Positions 12,990-20,576 of a DNA stretch of 36,477 nt are shown piece by piece. The notes under the pieces are model-generated. The model ran no database searches, was not told where the DNA came from, and worked only from the letters and a program-made list of their open reading frames with translations. The translations under genes were made by a program, and so were the position numbers. How positions within the stretch are numbered: the stretch's first letter is position 1; each line of letters begins with the position of its first letter. The DNA is from a virus: positions 1 through 36,477 of the IMG/VR virus record IMGVR_UViG_3300027782_000184. One strand, given 5' to 3'.

Positions 12990-13391
12990 TTATTTCCGCG
13001 CGACCCCGGCCACCTTCTCCACTGACCTCATCGTTCCGAGCCCGAGGAGCCCCATGAGGACGGTTGATAGGGTAGACATATCAAACGGGATGACGATGGC
13101 GTCGTGGCCGCAAAGCTCTATCAGCCAGTTGAGCAACGGCATCAGGATAAAGTGCGCGGCAAAGGCGCCACCGCATGCCCAGCCGACAAAGGGCCGCCAG
13201 CCGCTGACGAAGATATTCGTATTGGCGGCCTCTAGCTTGTTGATGTCGATCTGTTGCTGCACCGACGCAATCGCCGCCTGCGCCTGCGCCATCATCAGCT
13301 GCGCCTCTGCCGACGCCTTGGCCGCAGGGTCGGGCCAGATCTTGTCAATGGCGGTGTTCAGCAGGCCGGCGACAGCACTAATCGGATCCAT
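12990..13391 (-). CDS. Holin (3TM phage holin family)
   Basis: A 133-residue protein. The N-terminal half is an amphipathic, Ala/Gln-rich helix (AEAQLMMAQAQAAIASVQQQ). Then comes the family signature SGWRPFVGWACGGAFAAHF (63-81) leading into a membrane helix, and a second hydrophobic helix (STVLMGLLGLGTM). This matches the 3TM holin group found beside SleB-type lysins. It would open the inner membrane at the end of infection. GGAGG stands four bases upstream of the ATG. It is the last gene of the late minus-strand block. Confidence 0.8.
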   Translation of the reverse strand: MDPISAVAGLLNTAIDKIWPDPAAKASAEAQLMMAQAQAAIASVQQQIDINKLEAANTNIFVSGWRPFVGWACGGAFAAHFILMPLLNWLIELCGHDAIVIPFDMSTLSTVLMGLLGLGTMRSVEKVAGVARK

Positions 13392-13411
13392 GTGGCCTCC
13401 GTTGCGTCAGG

Positions 13412-13440
13412 TTGATGTTTGTTTAAGACTGGGGTTTAGC
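13412..13440 (+). promoter_or_regulatory. Possible promoter of the secreted-protein gene
   Basis: TTGATG (13412-13417) and TTTAGC (13435-13440) are 17 bases apart, upstream of a good ribosome site AAGGAG at 13442. The -10 is poor, so this is tentative, but a plus-strand gene in a minus-strand block needs its own promoter. Confidence 0.3.
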
Positions 13441-13454
13441 TAAGGAGAACAGAC

Positions 13455-13952
13455 ATGAAAAAATGGCAATTATTTTTAATTGCATTTTTTGTTTTGCCCA
13501 TTTGTGCAAACGCCGCTCAAAGCACCACAGATGAATTTTCAAAAGAAACTCATACAACTGGAGAAATGCACGAAGAAAAAACTGGCTTATATAACGTTTC
13601 TTGGGGTTTAAACTCATTTCAAAATAAGACAACCAAGATAATTAGAGACGATATTTTTTACATGGAAATATATGACGCCCCATGGAGACGGTACTCAAGC
13701 GCACAAACTGACGAAGCGGCAGATTTAGAAGTGGTGATTTTAAGGCGCGAGGTAGTAGGTTGCTACCAGTCGGCCCCATGTGCATTGAACGAGGTGGTGG
13801 TAATTCACCTTCCTCCAAAGTTTCTTGAGCGCAGGTACAAGGGTTTTAAAGTAAGATTGGTCGGGAACGGCGTAAGCAAAATCATCACCATCTCACAGCA
13901 ACAGATTGAGGAAATCTTTTCTGCTCAGGGGCGTCAGCCCTCCAGCCGATAA
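13455..13952 (+). CDS. AT-rich secreted cargo (moron) protein
   Basis: A 165-residue protein with a classic signal peptide: MKKWQLFLIAFFVLPICANA, likely cut after ANA near residue 20. The mature part is charged, with two cysteines close together (GCYQSAPC) that may form a disulfide, and mixed beta/alpha character. No family recognised. It is clearly richer in A/T than every neighbour and lies on the opposite strand to the late genes, between holin and endolysin, with its own ribosome site. These are the marks of a recently acquired gene expressed from the prophage, perhaps acting in the periplasm. Its end overlaps the endolysin gene tail to tail by 19 bases. Confidence 0.75.
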   Translation: MKKWQLFLIAFFVLPICANAAQSTTDEFSKETHTTGEMHEEKTGLYNVSWGLNSFQNKTTKIIRDDIFYMEIYDAPWRRYSSAQTDEAADLEVVILRREVVGCYQSAPCALNEVVVIHLPPKFLERRYKGFKVRLVGNGVSKIITISQQQIEEIFSAQGRQPSSR

Positions 13953-14380
13953 AACGAGTGCGCCCCGATGATCACCGTGGGCGTCCTGCCGCGAGCCCAG
14001 GCGGTGCGCTCAGCGATCCGCGTGACGCAGTAATGGTCAGCCTTGCCGGTGGCATCGACCAGCTGGCCCGCAACAGCCTGGCGCGCGACGCTGGTGCAGG
14101 TCTGGAAGGCCGCGCCGACAATCGTGGCAGCGTGCAACGCCCGATAATTCGGATCGTCAGGCAGCCAGCAGGAGAACTGCCAAAGGGCTTGGCAGATGCT
14201 GCCGATGGCAGGGCCGCCGAATTGTTTGATGCGAGCCGGTCGAGCCACCACCACCGCCTGCCGGTTGAGGATGACCGACGCGACCGCCTGGATGCCCGCT
14301 AGGCTCTCGCCCCGGGCCTCGCCGTATAGAGTGCGGGCCAAGATGTCGGTGTCGCTCCAGGTAGCCGCTGGCGCCGTCAT
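13934..14380 (-). CDS. SleB-type cell wall hydrolase (endolysin)
   Basis: A 148-residue enzyme of the Hydrolase_2/SleB family. ARTLYGEARGE (15-25) carries the catalytic Glu (E21). GIQAVASVILNR (29-40) and QFSCW (about 68-72) are the other family landmarks. It hydrolyses peptidoglycan at lysis. No signal peptide is seen, so it needs the holin. ATGA couples it to the upstream DUF6378-like gene. Confidence 0.85.
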   Translation of the reverse strand: MTAPAATWSDTDILARTLYGEARGESLAGIQAVASVILNRQAVVVARPARIKQFGGPAIGSICQALWQFSCWLPDDPNYRALHAATIVGAAFQTCTSVARQAVAGQLVDATGKADHYCVTRIAERTAWARGRTPTVIIGAHSFYRLEG

Positions 14381-14676
14381 TTCGGCACCGCCAGCATCCG
14401 CTCGGCGATCTCGCCGGCACAGGCCGCGTATCCGGCCAGGTCGACATAGTCGTCAACATTGTGGGATCCAGCGCCTGCCCGAGCCACCTTTAGCAGCGCC
14501 ATCATCAGGGCCGCGTCGCGGGCGTCGAGCTGGGCATACACCTTGATGCGGTGACCAAGGTAGGCGTTCCACAAGGCCGCGATCTGCCGGTGCGTGCCGA
14601 CCATGTCGCCGTGCGTCTTGGCCCGATCACCAGACACAATCTCTGCCGCTCGGGCGGCAATGCTGCCAGCGTTCAT
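14377..14676 (-). CDS. DUF6378-like protein
   Basis: A 99-residue helical protein. RAKTHGDMVGTHRQIAALW (18-36) and SHNVDDYVDLAGYA (71-84) match the pattern of DUF6378, a phage family related in appearance to MazG-like nucleotide pyrophosphohydrolases. Activity is not proven. It may act on nucleotides, but its location in the lysis block suggests another job. It overlaps both neighbours as ATGA. Confidence 0.65.
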   Translation of the reverse strand: MNAGSIAARAAEIVSGDRAKTHGDMVGTHRQIAALWNAYLGHRIKVYAQLDARDAALMMALLKVARAGAGSHNVDDYVDLAGYAACAGEIAERMLAVPK

Positions 14677-14909
14677 TTCTTCTTCCCGCCTTCGATTGCC
14701 GACAGCGCTGCCGGCTTAGGTGTATCGACGCCGTCCCGCAGCCAGGTCGCCACGCGGTGAGCCATGGTCACAAATTCCTCGGGCGACACGCGCGTCGGCT
14801 CCGACTGCTGCACCACCACGGCCAGGGCAAACATTCGGCGCTTCTCATCTTGCGTGTCTGGCACGTAATCCTGCCCAGAGGGCTCGGCCTGCTCTATGTC
14901 GTCGCTCAT
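14673..14909 (-). CDS. Small hypothetical protein
   Basis: A 78-residue protein from MSDDIEQAEPSG to IEGGKKK. The start overlaps the stop of the phosphoesterase gene (ATGA); the longer frame to 15164 only mirrors that gene. N-terminus acidic and disordered, middle helical (EEFVTMAHRVATWLRDG). No family recognised. Confidence 0.65.
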   Translation of the reverse strand: MSDDIEQAEPSGQDYVPDTQDEKRRMFALAVVVQQSEPTRVSPEEFVTMAHRVATWLRDGVDTPKPAALSAIEGGKKK

Positions 14910-16033
14910 TTGGCGCGCCTTTTTGTTTCCCAGCGTTGCCGCTTCCACGTCAGATATTCCGCCGCCTCGCCGACGTCCGCGAAGCACGACAGGAACGCAG
15001 GCCCTTCGGCCTCGGGGTCGATCACCGACACAATGGCCGCGCCATGTTCCTGCCCGCCGTGGCCGAGCTTCATTGCGTAATCGTCGAGAAACTTGTAACC
15101 ACGGGCGCGCGCCGTCCAGTAAACCGCGTTCCGGTGATCGTCCTCGGTGGCCGCCAGCGCCCAATTGTGTTTATGCCCGCAGATGTACAGATCCGCCGCG
15201 CCGGTGAACCGTGCCGCCTTGGTCGGGCCATGCAACGGGTTCCACATGGAATGCCCCGGGAAATCATGGCTGGCCCAGATGCGGGCCTCGCGGCCATTGG
15301 CAAAGGTCAGGCGGAATTGCGCTGCCCAGTCAGCCATCGGTGCGCCGCCCCTGGCGATGCGCGACAGGGCGTCGCCGTTGCCGCCCCAGACGTCGTGGTT
15401 GCCCAGCAGCAGCACGATCCACTCGACGCCGGCCTCCCCAAACAGCCATTCGACGAGCTGCTTGGCCGTGGCCTTGCTTGTGTCCTGCGCGGCATAGAGG
15501 TGCGCCAGCCTGCCAGCCCAGTTGTTTTCAACGTCGCCGAGGTTGGCGGCAAACATGCCCGGTGTGTCGCGGATCGTCGCCAAATGACGCCGCAGCAAAG
15601 GCCAGTTGCAGCCATTGTCATCGACGTGCGGGTCACCCAGCCAGGCAATGCCGATAGGCCCGGGCTGCTTCACCTTGACCTGGAACCACTTGCGCGCCGC
15701 CTCGGCAGCATTGCGCCGCTCAAAATCCGCAGACATGCGCTCAATGAGCTGATCTGTCGGCACTCGGGCGTCGGGGAACACCGGATATTCCAGTTTGGCC
15801 GCCGGCTTGATTTCCCAGTTTGGATCTCGGCCCAACACCTTGCGCGCTGACCTGTACCGGCTCTGGCAGGTTCCATACGGCAGATCGGGGAACAGCCGAC
15901 GCAGGGCGATCATCACCGCGCCAGGCTTGTCGCCGGTGGGCAAACCCGGGGGCGAATAACCGTCGCGCAGGGCCTGCTCGATGGCAGCAAAGATCGCCTC
16001 GGCCTGCGACCGGGGGATGGATGCCTGGGCCAT
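14906..16033 (-). CDS. Calcineurin-like metallophosphoesterase with an HTH-like N-terminus
   Basis: A 375-residue protein. The C-terminal part has the full metallophosphoesterase metal set: D134-x-H136 (GDPHVDD), D167 (GDVEN), N212-H213-D214 (GNHDVW), H256 and H287-x-H289 (GHKH). The first 70 residues look like a helix-turn-helix (AIEQALRDGY...TCQSRYRSARKVLG). The substrate may be a phosphodiester or nucleic acid, or a cyclic nucleotide; it cannot be read from sequence. It lies between the XhlA-like gene and the endolysin, an odd place for a DNA enzyme, and is kept in frame-coupled overlap with both neighbours. Confidence 0.8.
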   Translation of the reverse strand: MAQASIPRSQAEAIFAAIEQALRDGYSPPGLPTGDKPGAVMIALRRLFPDLPYGTCQSRYRSARKVLGRDPNWEIKPAAKLEYPVFPDARVPTDQLIERMSADFERRNAAEAARKWFQVKVKQPGPIGIAWLGDPHVDDNGCNWPLLRRHLATIRDTPGMFAANLGDVENNWAGRLAHLYAAQDTSKATAKQLVEWLFGEAGVEWIVLLLGNHDVWGGNGDALSRIARGGAPMADWAAQFRLTFANGREARIWASHDFPGHSMWNPLHGPTKAARFTGAADLYICGHKHNWALAATEDDHRNAVYWTARARGYKFLDDYAMKLGHGGQEHGAAIVSVIDPEAEGPAFLSCFADVGEAAEYLTWKRQRWETKRRAK

Positions 16034-16248
16034 CAGTGTGGCCTAAAGCCAATACGATCAGCGACCCAGCCGACCGCAGCAATCAGCATCACAGCCAAGC
16101 CGCCAATCTTGATGAACAGCCACCAGGCGCCTTTGCCCATGTTGGCGGCAGCGATCAGCTGGTCGAGCTTTTTGTCCATGCCGCCCAGCCATTGCTCGGT
16201 GCTGCGCTTCCATTCTTCAAGCGATGCAATGCGTTCCTCGGGGGTCAT
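16033..16248 (-). CDS. XhlA-like holin-associated membrane protein
   Basis: A 71-residue protein: an N-terminal coiled-coil helix (EERIASLEEWKRSTEQWLGG) and one C-terminal membrane segment (FIKIGGLAVMLIAAVGWVA) with a basic end. This is the plan of hemolysin XhlA-type lysis accessory proteins. AGGAGG is five bases before the ATG. The stop overlaps the phosphoesterase start. A role with the holin at 12990 is inferred. Confidence 0.65.
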   Translation of the reverse strand: MTPEERIASLEEWKRSTEQWLGGMDKKLDQLIAAANMGKGAWWLFIKIGGLAVMLIAAVGWVADRIGFRPH

Positions 16249-16257
16249 GGCCGCCTC

Positions 16258-17049
16258 CTAAAACATCAAAAGGAAATTTGAGGTAACAGGCGTGTAGGTC
16301 ACGACGATCAAGCCTTGCTTGCCCGTGCCGCCGCTGTTGTTCTGGCCCCTGACGCCGCCACCGCCGCCGCCATACAGGCCAGCCAAGCCACCATCACCGC
16401 CGCCAACGCCACCACCACCACCGCCACCAGATCCATAGCCAGACCCAAGCTCAGTGCCGCTGCCACCGGCGCCGCCTCCACTAGAACCACCAGCGCCGCC
16501 GGAGCCCGCATTTCCCGCGCCGCCCGTGCTGGTTGATCCGGTATTGCCCGCGCCGCTTCGGCCAGCTGCACCACCACCGCCGCCGCCGTAGTTGGCAAGC
16601 GTGCCGTTGATGCCATTGCCACCGCTGAAAACCGTAGATCCAATGCACGATGCCGAGGCGCCACCAGCGCCGCCGCCAGTTCCATTGCCATTGGCTCGCG
16701 ATGATCCAGTGCCACCTTTTGCCAACGCGCCTTGCGCGGATGTTGTCGGAGCGGATCCTGTGTTGCTTAGCCAAGTATCGCCACCCGTGCCGCCGTCGAC
16801 ATAGCCGACGCCACCCGTTCCTGCCAAGCCGATGGAAATTGTGGCTGACGATCCCGGCGTCAAAACAAGGTTGGTTGTTTTGGCGTAACCGGCACCACCG
16901 CCGCCGCCGGAAGATCCGCCGTTGGAGGTGGTTACAATGCCGCCAGCCGTTCCACCGCCACCGATGCACTCAATGCTGTTGACGGGGCCGAAATCGTAAG
17001 GGACAGACCACGACGTTCCAGACGTCAGATAAACGACGGTATCGGCCAT
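16258..17049 (-). CDS. Glycine-rich tail tip or receptor-binding protein
   Basis: A 263-residue protein. The N-terminus VVYLTSGTSWSVPYDFG resembles the start of glycine-rich phage tail proteins. Residues about 30-245 consist of runs of Gly with Ala, Ser, Thr and Asn, as in polyglycine-helix adhesins of the Gp38 type. The end KQGLIVVTYTP is the usual closing strand. The runs GGGGGG give a very biased DNA composition but there is no true tandem repeat unit. Last of the tail-fibre genes, so a likely host-recognition protein. Start overlaps the upstream stop (TGATG). Confidence 0.7.
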   Translation of the reverse strand: MADTVVYLTSGTSWSVPYDFGPVNSIECIGGGGTAGGIVTTSNGGSSGGGGGAGYAKTTNLVLTPGSSATISIGLAGTGGVGYVDGGTGGDTWLSNTGSAPTTSAQGALAKGGTGSSRANGNGTGGGAGGASASCIGSTVFSGGNGINGTLANYGGGGGGAAGRSGAGNTGSTSTGGAGNAGSGGAGGSSGGGAGGSGTELGSGYGSGGGGGGGVGGGDGGLAGLYGGGGGGVRGQNNSGGTGKQGLIVVTYTPVTSNFLLMF

Positions 17050-17252
17050 CAGCCTGCGGCCTCCTGATCAGAGGGCGGGTTCGGGTTCACAATCGTTTCG
17101 GTCGTCGGGTCATAGGTCCAGCCAATGTCACAAGGGTCGGTCACAGTAATGCCGACCAAGATGCAACCCTCGGGCGCGGCATCAATCTTGGGATCGGCGA
17201 CGATCAAATTGATTACCGACCAAGTATCTTTAGAGACAACAGCACAGCCCAT
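17049..17252 (-). CDS. Small tail-fibre region protein
   Basis: A 67-residue protein (MGCAVVSKDTWSVINLIVAD...). It resembles small fibre-associated or fibre-assembly proteins that report a field value (ends NPNPPSDQEAAG). Function not certain. Lies between the two fibre genes. Confidence 0.55.
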   Translation of the reverse strand: MGCAVVSKDTWSVINLIVADPKIDAAPEGCILVGITVTDPCDIGWTYDPTTETIVNPNPPSDQEAAG

Positions 17253-17264
17253 GTCAGTCGCTCC

Positions 17265-18161
17265 TTATGCCTGCTGCGACACGGCAACCACATCCCAAAA
17301 CGCTGCGGCATTATTGTAAATGCAGCCAACGTAAAGCACTTTGCTGATTACGGTTGTCGTTGGCAGCGCGCTGTTGATCGCCCGAAAGCCGCCGGTCGTC
17401 GTTGTCCAGGTAATTGCTCGGGCCGTCCCATTGTCGAGGATGCGGAGCGTCAGTTTCTGTCCATCGACAGGCGTGCCAGACGGCACCGCAATCGTGATTG
17501 CTCCAGTCAGGCCGGTCATCACGTACTGGTCAGCCGTGTCGCCGGTAGGCGTCATGCTGCCAAGCGTTGTGCCTGCCGTAACGACGCGCGGGTTGACGCG
17601 CTTGTTGGTCAATGTGTCGGTGCTGCTGATGGTCGGCACCGCCACAGACGCCACATTAAGCGCCGTAGTGGCATTGAGCGTGCCGGTCACCGTCATGCCG
17701 GTCGTGGTCACCCTGGCGCGCTCTGTGCCAGCAGCAGAAAACCCGATGGTGTCGGCTGCCGGCCTATAAAGGCCCGTGGCAACATAACCGACCCACGACA
17801 ATGTCGGTGCGCCAACCGCGCCAGCGGCCAGCTGCACCTGATTGTTCGTGTCCAGATAAACCGCCTTGGATGACGGCAGGATGTTGATGACTGTCTTGTT
17901 GCCTGCGCCCCAGTTGACCGCAGCGCCGGCATTGCTGGATGCAATGATCGCGGTGCGCGCCAGCGTCGTGGTCGCCGACAAGGTGCCGAGGCCGATTTCC
18001 CAGTTTCCAGCCGTGTCTAGCGCCCGATAGTAAACCGTGTTGCCGACGCCGACGGTTGCGGCAAACGTTTGCCGCCCGGTCGGTGCCGTGCCGCTGAGCG
18101 TGTAAGAGCCCGTGCCGGTCGTGGCCGTCGTGTCTTGGACGATGTCATTAAGTTGTGCCAC
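17265..18161 (-). CDS. Tail fibre protein
   Basis: A 298-residue protein read from GTG at 18161 with GAGGTG before it. Low-complexity, Thr/Ala/Val/Gly-rich beta repeats (for example TTTGMTVTGTLNATTALNV) are typical of fibre shafts. The section ADQYVMTGLTGAITIAVPSG is a common fibre knob motif, and the end is compact (YVGCIYNNAAAFWDVVAVSQ). It probably forms a trimer that contacts the host surface. Confidence 0.7.
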   Translation of the reverse strand: MAQLNDIVQDTTATTGTGSYTLSGTAPTGRQTFAATVGVGNTVYYRALDTAGNWEIGLGTLSATTTLARTAIIASSNAGAAVNWGAGNKTVINILPSSKAVYLDTNNQVQLAAGAVGAPTLSWVGYVATGLYRPAADTIGFSAAGTERARVTTTGMTVTGTLNATTALNVASVAVPTISSTDTLTNKRVNPRVVTAGTTLGSMTPTGDTADQYVMTGLTGAITIAVPSGTPVDGQKLTLRILDNGTARAITWTTTTGGFRAINSALPTTTVISKVLYVGCIYNNAAAFWDVVAVSQQA

Positions 18162-18169
18162 GGATCACC

Positions 18170-18952
18170 TCACAGGGACTGACGGATTTCGTATTCGTGG
18201 CCCCAGGTGCTGAATGCACGCTGGACGATGCCGGTGGATCGGCTTATCCGGCCCAGCACGCTGTCGCCCTGGATGTAAGCTGACGACGGGTCCGGCACAA
18301 ACAGCACTTGCCCGCTGGCCCCGGCGACGCGGTCCATCTCTCGGGCATAGGTGCGGGCCTCTGCCTCGGTCAGGCCATCAAAACTGAATGACACAAAGCG
18401 TCGTTTAGGCCCGAGGTTGACGTATTCGGCGCCCGACCTCGGGGATGTGTCGATCTGGCTGCCATCGGTCCAGTTTTGCCCCCAGCCGTAACCGAAATTG
18501 CGCCCTGGCTGCCATGCCGCACCGACCCACAGCCTGCCGGCTTGGATGTAACCAGGCGTCGGGCTCAGGCTGGATGCGTTGATTGTCAGGCGGATGTACC
18601 GGGCAGACAGGGGCGTTGCCAGCACATAAACCCACAGGCCATGCCCTGCGACCACATTGCTTGCGCTGGCCGCCACAGACAGCACCGCGCCTGCGCCTGC
18701 AGCCGTGATGTCCAAAGCAATGGCAATGGTGTCGCTGGCAGCGATGTTGAGGCCGGCCAGACAGATCACGCCCACCGTCTGGGCTGATCCCAGATCCACC
18801 TGCAGATAGGTGTTTGTCGAAGCGTTTGATCGCCAGACCTTCTGAACGACGCTGTCCTGCACATTGCTTGCCGGCAGGGTTGCCACGGCAGAGCCTGCCG
18901 AGGCCGTGCCGCTGTCCGCCAGATTGACCCAGCTCAAAACGCCGTTTGCCAT
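18170..18952 (-). CDS. Tail tip protein with discoidin-like N-domain
   Basis: A 260-residue protein. The N-terminal half has the look of a discoidin/F5-F8 type sandwich (WRSNASTNTYLQVDLGSAQT, later ARYIRLTINAS), a fold used to bind sugars. The C-terminal half (RFVSFSFDGLTEAEARTYA...) resembles distal tail or baseplate proteins. It may anchor fibres or bind glycans. The family assignment is by pattern only. Confidence 0.55.
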   Translation of the reverse strand: MANGVLSWVNLADSGTASAGSAVATLPASNVQDSVVQKVWRSNASTNTYLQVDLGSAQTVGVICLAGLNIAASDTIAIALDITAAGAGAVLSVAASASNVVAGHGLWVYVLATPLSARYIRLTINASSLSPTPGYIQAGRLWVGAAWQPGRNFGYGWGQNWTDGSQIDTSPRSGAEYVNLGPKRRFVSFSFDGLTEAEARTYAREMDRVAGASGQVLFVPDPSSAYIQGDSVLGRISRSTGIVQRAFSTWGHEYEIRQSL

Positions 18953-18955
18953 TGG

Positions 18956-20575
18956 TCAGCCCCACAAGGTCAAGGTCATGCGCCGGGTGGCGAAATTTTC
19001 GCTGATGCCAATGACGCGCATATCCTTGCCGCCGGTCAGGCCTTGGCGCCCGTAGGTCAGATTGACCACATCGCCGATGTCGATTGAGTAACCAGGAGCC
19101 GACACCGTGACTTGGAAGATGTCGCGGATCACGCCGTGCAGGCCCATAAAATAATCAGCCAGCGCTTGCGCGTCTGCAGCATTGTCAAACCAGGATTGCA
19201 CCACGGGGCCATCGACCGCCTGCAGGTAGGAAATGCGCAGGCCGGAATTGCTGGACGTAACGCGCCTGTTTGCAAGGGACAGGAATTGCCGACGATCCTG
19301 CGTCACGCTGCCAACAAGATCCGTCGACTGCACCGTCCAGTTGCGTTGATAGTTTACGGTGCGCTGCCAGTTGAGCGGGTTGGTGCTGTTTGGCAACGGC
19401 ACCACGCCGAACTCCAGCACGTCGACTTCCGTCAAATAAAGAGTTGGCGAGCTTTCGCTTGGCGACCGTAGGCGATCCACCGCGATCAAGCCGGAACGCT
19501 TTGCCCCCCACCATCCACCAATGCCTGCCATCAAGGCAGACAGAGCGCCTGAGACGGTCATGCTGGCGTCGGTCAGGTAAATGCCGGAGCCCAAAAGCGT
19601 TTGGTAGGCGTCTACAGCATCAAAAGACGCAGTGTCCAAATTGTCTAAAGATATGCCGCCGCGCGTCGTCAAAATGCGCTTGCAGATTGATCCGGTCCTT
19701 GAAACGTAACCCTGATAATTGTCGCCCCGCACATCTGCCGTGATCTGCCGCGACGGGCTGGAGGCCAAACGAAACATTCCTTGCGCCAAGCATGTCCCAA
19801 AAGTGCCTGCCGTCAGAGATGCTGCAATCAGGGCGGCATAAGTTGCGTAATCGCTGCCCGCTGTAACCGCACCGCCGCCCTCATAAACCGCATCAATCGC
19901 AAACGTCTTGCCATCGTGTATCTGATAGACAAGGTTGGTGGGGTCAATAAATGCCGGGGTTACATTAAGCACCTTGCCAAAGGCCAGGGGCTTCGGACGT
20001 CCAGCCAGGCCGCTGGTGCCGTCGGCCCCGCCGGTGCCGCCGTAAAGGCTCGGCTGGATCGGCACGTCCAACAGGTATCCGTTGTCGCGCACGATCAGGC
20101 GCACCAAGTCGTCGCCCGTATCGTATCGGATCGCCGAGCCCGAAAACATGGTCGTAAATGTTGAGCGGGCCGCCGACCGAGCGCCCGACAGGATGGTCAC
20201 GTTGCGGCCATCAACGGCATAGGTATTGACCACGCTGTCGAGGTAGCCGTCGCCATTGGCAAACTCAATGGCCCCCACCTGCAAGGCCACGCGCCTGTCC
20301 AGATCGGGCGTCGCCGGGATGCTGCGATCAATTACCAGAGGGGTAATTGCGCGCCCGTCGTACCAAGTATTTGCCGGGCTATCGGCAGGGGATGAGGTCC
20401 AGCCGCCGTCTGAAAAGTACAGGGTCGTGGCGTCGGCGATTGGCACCTCAGCATTGCCAATAGAGCCCCAGGCTTCTGCCGCCCAGGGATCATTCCACAG
20501 GCCCAGATACGACACCGCAGCCGGCGCCCGCACCTGCTGTTCGATCAGGTAGACGACATCAAAGACGCTTGCCAT
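18956..20575 (-). CDS. Tail tip/baseplate hub protein
   Basis: A 539-residue protein beginning MASVFDVVYLIEQQVRAP at the ATG 20575; the frame runs 22 codons further into the tape measure gene without support. Beta-rich, with DGRNVTILSGARS and, near the C-terminus, SIDIGDVVNLTYGRQGL, which resemble the central tail-tip proteins of siphoviruses that follow the tape measure. No lytic or peptidase domain recognised. Confidence 0.6.
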   Translation of the reverse strand: MASVFDVVYLIEQQVRAPAAVSYLGLWNDPWAAEAWGSIGNAEVPIADATTLYFSDGGWTSSPADSPANTWYDGRAITPLVIDRSIPATPDLDRRVALQVGAIEFANGDGYLDSVVNTYAVDGRNVTILSGARSAARSTFTTMFSGSAIRYDTGDDLVRLIVRDNGYLLDVPIQPSLYGGTGGADGTSGLAGRPKPLAFGKVLNVTPAFIDPTNLVYQIHDGKTFAIDAVYEGGGAVTAGSDYATYAALIAASLTAGTFGTCLAQGMFRLASSPSRQITADVRGDNYQGYVSRTGSICKRILTTRGGISLDNLDTASFDAVDAYQTLLGSGIYLTDASMTVSGALSALMAGIGGWWGAKRSGLIAVDRLRSPSESSPTLYLTEVDVLEFGVVPLPNSTNPLNWQRTVNYQRNWTVQSTDLVGSVTQDRRQFLSLANRRVTSSNSGLRISYLQAVDGPVVQSWFDNAADAQALADYFMGLHGVIRDIFQVTVSAPGYSIDIGDVVNLTYGRQGLTGGKDMRVIGISENFATRRMTLTLWG

Positions 20576-20576
20576 A

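Noticed and set aside
14720-15850. Plus-strand frame of 376 codons
   Set aside because: Shadow of the metallophosphoesterase gene; no start signal or motif.
16300-17000. Possible DNA repeat element in the glycine-rich gene
   Set aside because: The GGN bias follows from Gly-rich coding; no repeat unit of fixed length.
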